Below are positions 56,348-64,000 of a DNA stretch of 64,000 nt, piece by piece. Source of the DNA: Isoetes taiwanensis (Eukaryota; Streptophyta; Lycopodiopsida; Isoetales; Isoetaceae). A program made the position numbers and the translations under genes. The stretch is taken from positions 124,001 to 188,000 of the forward strand of contig JAJEKV010000033.1 in assembly GCA_021234155.1 (NCBI GenBank), read 5' to 3'. The notes under the pieces are model-generated. The model made no database searches. It was not told the origin of the DNA and worked only from the letters and a program-made list of their open reading frames with translations. Positions within the stretch are counted from its first letter, which is position 1; every line of letters starts with the position of its first letter.

Positions 56348-56614
56348 ATGAAGCCATACCAAGTGCAAGTTATTTATGGAAGGAGGATATGCAATAGGAA
56401 GACTGTAATTGTGTTGGAAACTTTGAAAATAATTCTTTTTTTGCATGAGTTTGGAATTAATAGGACGCTTTTCAAAGGTAGTTCCATGGCTGAGAATGAT
56501 GATATTGAGCATGCAATTAATAGAATGCTTTTGAAGGGTGACTCCATGGCTAAGAATGATGATATTGACGCTCTATCTCCAAGCATTTATTTGGTTACAA
56601 CTCAAAGCTGTTAG
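56348..56614 (+). other. Open frame with a 60-bp internal duplication
   Basis: The 88-codon frame holds two 20-residue units, LFKGSSMAENDDIEHAINRM and LLKGDSMAKNDDID, encoded by a direct repeat with period 60 (56455 and 56515). In-frame period and synonymous-looking changes hint at coding, but no family is known and no splice sites frame it. Confidence 0.25.
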
Positions 56615-56619
56615 GTATT

Positions 56620-58660
56620 ATGATAGAACCTTGTAACTTACAATTGAGGAGAAGCAGAACAGAAATAATATCTACTATGTAGGAAGTAGCTTCGGATTTA
56701 ATTATTTAATTTGTTGTGTTGTTTCCTTTTCTACTTTGTCATTTTACTCATTCATTTTTTTTTTTAAGGACGTCAGAATTTATTAATCATTCTCAAACAA
56801 TACATGATATAATGTAGAGACAGGAATAAAAACCCAGTGGATAAATAGACCCAACTGAGCAAAGTCACCTGTCTAAGCATGACAACATAATGGAAGAAAA
56901 ACTACATTCTTCTCACAACAAAGAGAAGAATAATACACATATATCTTCAATACAAATAAACACCAGGCCGAAGTTCCACATCCATAGATTCATAAGAACA
57001 AATGCACTTGTCTACTGGTGTCTGAATGCCACCGGATCATGTGGAGGGACATCCACAGTTATTCATTCATTGTCTGTTGAGCTTTTGCAGAAGTGTTTTA
57101 ATGTTAGACTTCAAGGATGTGTCTACATTTGGACTTTGCTATGAGGTTTGTAATGCTGGAATGTTTGACAAGCATTGAAGCATTGATTTTGCTGATGGTA
57201 GGAGTATGTTTGGACGTGGCTAGAGTCCCAATTTAAATTGATAAACTTTGTTAAGTTTCTTTCTTGTTGTTGACCATTACTATAGCTCAATGAGGTATGT
57301 TTGTGCTCAATTATGCAAGCTCAGATTATAATAGTTTTGAAATTGTTTTGCCTTGGGCTAGAACCATTATTATAGCTCAATGAGGTACGTTTGCGCACAA
57401 TTATGAAAGCTCATATTATGATAATTTTGACATGGTTTTGCCTTGGATTAGAGTTTATGGAAGTATTAGAGCATTTGGAGTTTTAGATAATACTTTACTG
57501 GCATTACATGCATTGCTTTACCTTTGTCCAGCCTGCTAATATTTTCAAAGCATTTGATTCCATTCACTCTATTCTAAGGAGTTATATATTTTCTGGAAAG
57601 GCCCTATAAAGTAATCTGTACTATTGGAAGGACTCCTAATTTTGATAATTCCTTTTATGATGACTTTGCCATGGACTCCTCTTTGAGGAGGAGATGGAAC
57701 CATTGCAACAACCCTTTATCTTCTGCAACTGAAGAAAAGGGCAAGGCTTCCATAAGATTTTATATAGTTTGGTAAGTATGAGTATGCCAAAACCATATTT
57801 TAATGACGTCAGAATATTGGATTTAGGATTTGCATAGTTGAAGGTTTTTTTAAAGGGTTATTTGTGGAATTTTCCTTTGTCTCGTGATGTTTTTGCAGGG
57901 CAGGAGTGGCCACTTGCAGCACGGACTATGGCGTGACCATGGCGGTGGAGAAAGCTATATGTTCTATGCCATAACTGCCAAAAGTAGGTCAGGGCATTAG
58001 TATTTGATGTGACTCTTGCATCTTCGAAGCTCTTTGGCATGGAAGAAGAGCATATTGCAGACTGGAGTGTTGCTTTTGTGGCAAAGGGAAATAGTTTCTT
58101 TCAGAGTAATTATTGTCAGGGTTATGGCTCATTTTTGTTGCTTGAGCATTCTTGTTTGATTTTAACTAGGTTCTTCCTGATAGAAAGAGGTGTTGTGAAG
58201 GTGATCATGCTGGTTTTCTACATGCAATGCTATTAGGGAGTTCTTTTGTGGTTCTCTACCACTGTCTTTTTGGCAAGGGTGGCTCAAATTCCTGGTCTTC
58301 AATATGTTATACTTTCACATGGTGAAGTGTGAAAGGGATATCTAGCAAATGGTTGTGCATAGTTGCATGGCAGAAGATCTATCGTTTATACCCAAAATAT
58401 GAAGCACAACAGTTCTGTTGAGACGGTGGAGGGAATATATTTAGACATGTATTGTGATATATTGACCAACCAATTCATGTGCCTATTGATGCTTATGAAT
58501 GCTACAAAGTTTTTGCAGCAATATATTGTTTCAATTGGAATACTACTACGTTACATTATGTGTTAATTTCCATGTCTTAATTAGTTGGCTGCAAATTCCT
58601 GCAACACCCATGTGGTTGCTCCGGTGTAATGTTTGCAAGGCCTGTTCTATTGCACTGGAG
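56620..58660. other. No supportable gene
   Basis: A local direct repeat of ATTATAGCTCAATGAGGTA.GTTTG.GC.CAATTATG.AAGCTCA lies at about 57281 and 57370. Open frames at 56890-57144, 58009-58236 and 58363-58566 have no motif. The rest is AT-rich. Confidence 0.5.
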
Positions 58661-58665
58661 TTCAT

Positions 58666-58743
58666 GCCATCTTCTTGTGTCTTTGGGAACCAATTTGTGG
58701 CTGTTGCCATCTTCTTGTGTCTTGGGGAACCAATTTGTGGCTG
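58666..58743 (+). repeat. 39-bp tandem duplication
   Basis: GCCATCTTCTTGTGTCTT.GGGAACCAATTTGTGGCTGT is present twice (58666 and 58705) with one difference. It creates the repeated HKLVPKDT-like text on the minus strand, which is not a gene. Confidence 0.9.
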
Positions 58744-58830
58744 TATTTTGACAACGTTGACTTGGCATCCTATGGTTTCAGAATCACATGGTGACGTGGA
58801 AGGGACGATAGTGCTTGTTCCATATAAAGT

Positions 58831-58963
58831 ATTAGGTGGTTCCATGGAGCGATGGTCACGATTGAGCGATTATATGGATTATATTACTAACACCCTTGTT
58901 AGTAATACAATCCATATAATCGCTCAATCGTGACCATCGCTCCATGGAATATTCCACCTAATA
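58831..58963. repeat. Near-perfect 133-bp hairpin with a 4-nt loop
   Basis: Left arm from ATTAGGTGG (58831) to CTAACA (58892), right arm from TGTTAG (58897) to CCTAATAAT (58963). The arms pair with one substitution (at about 58881/58910) and one 4-base bulge (AATA, about 58950). The loop is CCCT. Such identity means a very recent foldback insertion, a hairpin RNA locus, or a palindromic sequencing artefact. Confidence 0.9.
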
Positions 58964-59419
58964 ATTGTTATATTTTCTCTCAAATCAACTCCTTAACAAA
59001 GTTCGTTACAAACTGCAAGATTTATCAGGCTAAGTCCACACAAGATTTTGGAAACTGCAAAGAAAGGTAAAACTCGCCACCCAACCTATGAACGCAGACA
59101 GATCTGAGCTCTCGACCGAGCTGGAAACTAGCTTGAGAGAAAGCCAAAGATCACACACAACATGATCCCCTCCTTGGATGCGTCTCCCCATATTTATACA
59201 GCTCGCTTCCCTTTATCTTTCCTCCGAAGACCTTTCCAAAAGGGAAAAAATAGCCATATAAGGCCTACAGCTTATAGGGATATTTTCCTCCTTTTTAGGC
59301 CTTTATGGATTGCACCCAAGAAACTCTCCAAAGCGACGGCTACATCTTCTACAAATTCTAGCTCAAACCGTAATAGCCCACCCTGGTGAAAGACAATTGA
59401 TCTCAGTTGTAACGACCAC

Positions 59420-59640
59420 ACAAATTCCTCAACCATACAGGTAATCAATCACACAGGTCTACCACACAGGTCAACACATTAACCACACAGGTCCATCATA
59501 CAGCTCATTAACCACATGTGTACCACACAGCTCATTAACCATAGGTTTACCACAGCTCATTAACCATACAGGTCTACCACACAGCTCCACCACACAACTC
59601 CACAACATAGCTCCACACAGACCACAGAGCTCCACCCCAC
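59420..59640. repeat. Degenerate ACCACACAG(C/G)T minisatellite
   Basis: ACCACACAGGTC, ACCACACAGCTCATTA and related units recur about twelve times with variable spacing. It is low complexity inside the LTR element; the minus frame 59574-59858 that crosses it ends in repeated Trp/Gly-rich text and is not a gene. Confidence 0.8.
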
Positions 59641-59776
59641 AAGTCCCTTGATCTCTCTACAAGCCTTTTTAATTGAAATTTTGCCCAATACAACTTCTTT
59701 ACTTCTTTTCCGCCTCTTTTTATTCTCATGCTTAAAATCGCTGGAACCATCATCTCCATCAAGAGAATTATGTAAT

Positions 59777-59870
59777 AGGTAAAGGCCGTTGAGGCCATTA
59801 TTCTGGCGGAATTTTGGCCAGAATATAATGGCCTTTTCCGCCAGAATAATGGCCTCAACGGCCTTTACCT
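59777..59870. repeat. 94-bp hairpin with perfect 35-bp arms
   Basis: AGGTAAAGGCCGTTGAGGCC... (59777-59811) is the exact reverse complement of 59836-59870, around a 24-nt loop rich in TTGGCC and ATAATGGCC. Size and arm length are like a microRNA precursor, though a perfect duplex is more typical of a young inverted repeat. It is inside the LTR element. Confidence 0.9.
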
Positions 59871-61307
59871 TACGTAAAGCTAAAGGGGGCCATATTTTGG
59901 CCAGCTGGATGCCGTGTCAGCAAAATATATAATTTTTTTTTTCTTTCCTCCTTTCTTCCGACGATGCTTCCGTCGCCATAGCCGTCCACAGAGCTATGGC
60001 GATATCTCTTTTGGCATGGGTGCTTGCTTTTTTTGTGTTGCCATAGCATTTCTGCACGGTTTAGCAGTTGCCATAGGCGCTTTTTTTGCGGATCGCCATA
60101 CTTTTGGTGTTGATCTTTCTCTTGTGGATTTTTTCATTCCGGACGTCACCATAGCTGGTTTTCACAGGTTTTCAGAGGTTTCAGAGTTTTTCTTGGAGTT
60201 TTTCTGTTAATCTCTTACTAACAGAGTCCTGAGATCCCTCTTTAACTGCTTTCTCGTAGATTTGGAAGGATCTTTTCTAAAGATTTGATAAGGTATCATA
60301 ACCATGCCTTTCTTTGGATTATTTACCATGTTTACGTCTCTAACGGATTCTTTGTGTATTTAGGTGCCTACATTTACGTGAATGCGTTGTGGAGTCTGTT
60401 AGACCGTTAGATAAACTGTTAACAGTTGCTTCAAGAACATGCATAGCTTATTTCTATGCCAAGTCGCTTCAAGAACATGCCTAGCTTATTTCTATGCTTG
60501 TTTTTTTTTCCAGACTTCTTTATCCTGTTAGCATTTACGTCTACCAAATCTTGTTAAAGGTTTGATGCTTCACAATGGCTTTCCCTTTTATCCTTTCTGT
60601 CCTGGCTAATCTTGTGCTCATTATTGTAAAGATGAGCACAAGATATTAAGATGAGCACAAGATATTATTATAAAGTGCGTGTTTATAACATGTGCGGATG
60701 GTCGTTCTGTTGGGGAAGCTCTGGAATCATCATGGAAGAAAAAGACATGATCAGTTCTTGTCTTCTATTTTTAGTTGATCAATTCTGTCCTTTTTTTTGG
60801 AATCAGTGGAACACTATGTTACTGTTTTTTATCAGTGTAATCCTGAATTTCTATAATACAATCGATTGAATTTCTATGTTATTTCTATGTTATGCAATAA
60901 TAAAAATCAAGTGATCAACCGACCCGAAATCAACTCACCAGACAATAAGAAGGATTATTACTGGATATAAAATGAGCTGAAAAAAGCAGAAATGTGGCTC
61001 CCTTTACCTTTATGTTTAGGATGTATGCGCAGTGGCGGAGTTCTTCTAGATTCTTCACTACCTGAGTAATCATCTTTATGCACACCTCTACTTTTATGTT
61101 TAGTTCCTCCAAGCACACTTTGCTCTATTGCACGTACTTGGGCTGTCATTGTTGTACTTGGGCGTCAACTGTTGTAGCATCTGGGCATCACTGAGTCCCC
61201 ACCATCACCCCCACCAGTTTGCTACACACGTTCATCTCCATTACCATGCTCAACACTACCTCCTTTTCATGTATCAAAGATAAAAAATCTGGTTGTGCCC
61301 TTTTTTT

Positions 61308-61472
61308 TTAGTGACCCTTTTTTCCTAATTCTTTGGCAAGTTCTCTAGTTGAATCTATTGCAGGCTTGGCCTTAGTACGAGTACCTCCTCGTTCCACAAG
61401 CAACTCAAGATTGTCATCACTGTCGATGTCGATACCAATATCAAGTTCAACTCCATCAACCTGCTTCATCAT
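61308..61472 (-). CDS. Short acidic ORF inside the LTR element
   Basis: ATG 61472 to TAA 61308, 54 residues, starting MMKQVDGVELDIGIDIDSDD and going on through LVERGGTRTKAKPAIDSTR. It lies right after the element's 5' LTR, where gag would start. A later frame (60958-61149) reads IEQSVLGGTKHKSRGV and EESRRTPPL, and may be the next exon or a decayed continuation. The text looks like a captured host sequence, not gag. Family unknown. Confidence 0.35.
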   Translation of the reverse strand: MMKQVDGVELDIGIDIDSDDNLELLVERGGTRTKAKPAIDSTRELAKELGKKGH

Positions 61473-61927
61473 CTTGCTGCCGTAAACTCAACTCTGACTC
61501 TCAATGAAACATCACTGTTACAATGGCTCTCAATGAAACATCACTGTTACAAACGACAAGATTTATCATGCTAAGCCCACAAAGGAGTCTAGGACTTTGG
61601 AGACTGGAAGGAAAGAGGTAAAACTCGCCACCCAACCTATGAACTCAAACAAATCTAAGCTCCCCACTGAGCTGGAAACAAGCGTGAGAGAGAGCCAAAG
61701 ATCACACACAACATGATCCCTTCCTTAGACGTGTCTCCCCACAGTCTCCCCATATTTATACAGCTAGCTCCCTTTTACCTTCCCCCCCAAAACCTTCCCA
61801 AAATGTGACTTGGTATATAAAGCCTACACCTGGCTATTTTCCCTTTTAGGCCTTTATGGGCTGCGCACAAGAAACCCTCCCAAGCGAGTGCCACATCTTC
61901 CACAGATTCTTAGCTCAGATCGTAACA

Positions 61928-63350
61928 ATGTTAGAGAGCATCTTCAGTTGATCTTCAATCAATACTTCAGTATAAATTTCCACTATATCTTTTGCATTTC
62001 ACCAATATATAGCATCTTCACAAGCCCTTTTTGTTGTCGATCTGTACAAAAGTATGAATGAGCTTCCACTTTGATACCTTCGTTTCATTTAGACCCTCCA
62101 TCTCTTAGACCCTCCATCTCTGCAACATAATCTGTCATTGGCCGCAATTGGGCAATTGACCATAATAATTTAGACTGCTATGTCTTGTAGATTTCTTTTA
62201 AATCAAAATGCTTCATTCTCTTGTGCCCATCCTTGAGCATCATCTCTAATCTAGAAAAGCATCTTTTGGTAAAGATTCTTCTTGCCATTTCCCAAATAGG
62301 ACCTTTCTTCCTTGGGCACGCTCCATCTCTTCGATTTGCTCCACACTAGCACCATTGTCTAGTATAGAAGTAGGGTAGCCTTAGGTCCTTTGAATTCTTT
62401 CCAGTAGGTCCAAATCTTCAACAGCATGCTCTAAAAATCCCCATTAGAAATTCAGCTCAGTCTCCATATTTAAACCTTTTAAGTATTCTAAAGAAGGAAG
62501 GCATCAGATCCTCTGCTTCCGCTTCTCTTCAAATGTGGCATTCCCAAACTTTGAATCATTATTTGCAGCATCGACAGACCCCATAAATTTAGTAGCCCTG
62601 ACATAGCTAAGATTCCTTGGCAGTGCATAGAAGAAACTCTTCCATGCCCCTTCACAATCTCTACTAAGCCTGTGCCTCAGCAGGCCCATAGTTGTGAGTT
62701 GGCAAGGTTAAATTCTAACATCCCATACTGCCTTCTTCTTGTGAAGCTCTTGGCAGAAATAACATTTACCAAACCGTCATTCTGCTACTAAAGAACCATG
62801 CCCTGCATCCTCTAGATTCGCAACAGTTCTCGATGACTAATGCAACAGTAAATAAACTTAATATAGGCCAATTCACTCATGATGAATCTTTTTGCGTCAA
62901 CTTCTATCCATGCAAATGAAGTTCATTACACCAGTCATTCTTCCAATAGGGAAAGCAAATCATTTAGTAAACATAAAGGTATAGACTTACTTTGACACTT
63001 TGTCAAGAATGATTATGATAAAAATCTTTAGTTCAAGAGTTCAACAAAAAATGAAATAACATGCACCTTGAGATTTTCAGGGCTTTTAAGGGGTATCCAC
63101 GATGCTGATGACGATGATGACAGGATAAAAGGGTTTCAGATGGCAAATCCATGTACAATTCTACGAGCAATTTTGATTTTCTTGTGCTCTGGCAACTCCA
63201 AAGTCTTAAGAAGTTTACGTGCATAAACATGCAAGCATTGCATACAAATTATTTGTTGAAGTCTGGTTTAGCTTTGCTTCTTAGCAATGAGCAGTAAAAC
63301 GAGATGATAAGAGTATCCTGCGATCCACCATATCTGACAAAGAAATTTTA
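61928..63350. other. Fragmentary minus-strand coding-like text, no defined gene
   Basis: On the minus strand: VEQIEEMERAQGRKVLFGKW near 62300; frame 62504-62689 with LSRDCEGAWKSFFYALPRN; KCYFCQELHKKKAVWDV just upstream, with a possible CxxC; and ELPEHKKIKIARRIVHGF near 63190. Each looks coding, but they do not join. They could be a decayed transposase (BED/hAT-like) or the 3' flank of the thioesterase gene. Not resolved. Confidence 0.25.
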
Positions 63351-63356
63351 AATTTC

Positions 63357-64000
63357 TCACAGTTTGGATGCAGCTGCAAAATATTTTGTGTGGCGCCCTT
63401 GTGCAACAAGCTTCCCATCAGTCTTCTTTATGTCCATTGATGACATAGCCAAACTTTTGCCAATTCTCAGCACCTTTGAATCTAGGATTAATTCATCCTG
63501 CACATAACCCAAGAGTGGCTAAGACAAGAGTCTGTCTAGGAATGTCATTGGTGTTTGCGAATTGTTCAAGCGGGAATAAGGAAAAGCCATATTGTAAATC
63601 CCATGTAGCACGGTGTTTTGAGGTGAGTTTATCAGTTACACAAGCACAATACTTATAGAAGACATAAGAAAGAAGTACTTTCGAAACAATGCCACTGATA
63701 ATGCATTGGCTTCATTTCAAGATATGGCATACATTTTGAAAAACAACAAAGTGTTGGGCATAGAGAAAAGCTTGGAATTTCTGAAGACAATAAAAGAGCA
63801 CGAATTGTTACATGTTTAGCAATCAAATACTTTTGCTTAAAGAATGCCTGTCTATAGATATGGCAAATAACTTCTCTCCAATTTGACTATGAAAGAAGAA
63901 AAAGCCAGCAACTTACACCCAAACTAGCGCCAGACATGTAGGTAACATTCAGGTCCACACTAACTCCTGGGTTCTCAGAACCGGCAGCAAATATTGTTGC
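63357..64000 (-). CDS. ACOT13-like (THEM2/PaaI hotdog) acyl-CoA thioesterase, last two exons
   Basis: Exon at 63917-64000 (continues beyond the window): AAGSENPGVSVDLNVTYMSG, ending GASLG at a GTAAGT donor, phase 0. Last exon 63357-63497, acceptor TGTGCAG: DELILDSKVLRIGKSLAMSS, DGKLVAQGRHTKYF, then TGA. SVDLNV.Y......G and GK.VAQGRHTK are the hallmark C-terminal strands of ACOT13-type single-hotdog thioesterases, which hydrolyse acyl-CoA; plant members are small proteins of about 150-180 residues. The catalytic N-terminal part is outside the window. Intron phases keep frame and nothing looks damaged. A transit peptide, if any, cannot be seen. Confidence 0.8.

Larger units (their letters stand above)
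59004..61927 (-). mobile_element. Non-autonomous LTR retroelement, 2.9 kb, with gene-like interior
   Basis: Two direct LTRs, 59004-59375 and 61545-61927, share the order: TAAAACTCGCCACCCAACCTATGAAC, AGCCAAAGATCACACACAAC, CTCCCCATATTTATACAGCT and TTTAGGCCTTTATGG. On the minus strand each reads TGTTAC...GTAACA (the 59004 copy has one-base changes at both tips), with a TATA box CTGTATAAATATGGGGAG. The flanks are AAGTT and ATGTT, a 4-of-5 target duplication. A purine run lies just before the 3' LTR (59376-59386). The 2.17-kb interior has no gag or pol; it holds gene-like minus-strand text near 61.0-61.5 kb, a minisatellite and a short hairpin. Confidence 0.75.

Noticed and set aside
58546-58845. 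Minus-strand 99-codon frame with repeated NWFPKTQED
   Set aside because: Created by the 39-bp tandem duplication read on the minus strand.
59574-59858. 94-codon minus frame ending in Trp/Gly/Val repeats
   Set aside because: Reads through the ACCACACAG minisatellite and one hairpin arm; no protein meaning.
1-64000. CRISPR array, bacterial operon, rRNA or plastid insert
   Set aside because: No evenly spaced identical repeats with unique spacers, no ribosome-binding-site-linked ORFs, and no rRNA or plastid gene sequence recognised anywhere. Introns and plant retroelements rule out a prokaryote.

Overview
This is AT-rich nuclear DNA from a land plant, with large spliced introns and many decayed mobile elements. 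The LINE 3' halves, the mixed copia and gypsy relics, and two relics of a transposon-like protein family that I recall from ferns, lycophytes and mosses point to a seed-free vascular plant, most likely a fern. That lineage call is inference from remembered families and was not checked by any search.

The gene with the best support is a half-size ABC transporter of the mitochondrial ATM/ABCB7 type on the + strand (26040-40529). I resolved 18 exons by eye; every junction keeps frame except one. Exon 17 lacks one base next to the H-loop, and retaining the 67-nt intron 16 would restore the reading frame. Its introns carry two sense LINE fragments (introns 3 and 11) and a jumble of copia blocks (intron 6). 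Other gene evidence: the first exon of a NIGT1/HHO-like MYB regulator on the - strand (24588-24750), divergent from the ABC gene and cut off by a LINE; the last two exons of an ACOT13-like hotdog thioesterase at the right edge (63357-64000, -); and an unrecognised 206-codon open frame running off the left edge (1-618, -).

Layout. 1-3.3 kb: the edge CDS, then two clusters of AAATTGGGC/GCCCAATTT palindromes, the second inside a 310-bp tandem duplication. 3.4-9 kb: a decayed transposon-like ORF, an RPA1-like pseudogene and an ATG11-like fragment. 10.28-11.83 kb: a solo LTR with a perfect TCAGT target duplication. 14-17.7 kb: two B3-domain pseudogenes facing each other. 17.8-20.2 kb: featureless. 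20.2-24.5 kb: LINE pieces on both strands. 24.6-40.5 kb: the two divergent genes. 41-50.4 kb: gypsy gag/protease and RT pieces (-) either side of a second transposon-like relic (+). 51.6-54.5 kb: three repeat structures, namely a degenerate 170-bp array, a 551-bp foldback and a 3 x 429-bp tandem array whose units carry pol III A/B-box-like motifs. 54.6-56.2 kb: a long LTR related to the solo LTR. 58.8-61.9 kb: two strong short hairpins and a 2.9-kb non-autonomous LTR element carrying gene-like sequence.

The genes do not form a pathway or operon. Apart from four coding loci the window is transposon debris, and its interest lies in how that debris is arranged and how it touches the ABC gene's splicing. 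All homology calls come from reading translations by eye against remembered families.
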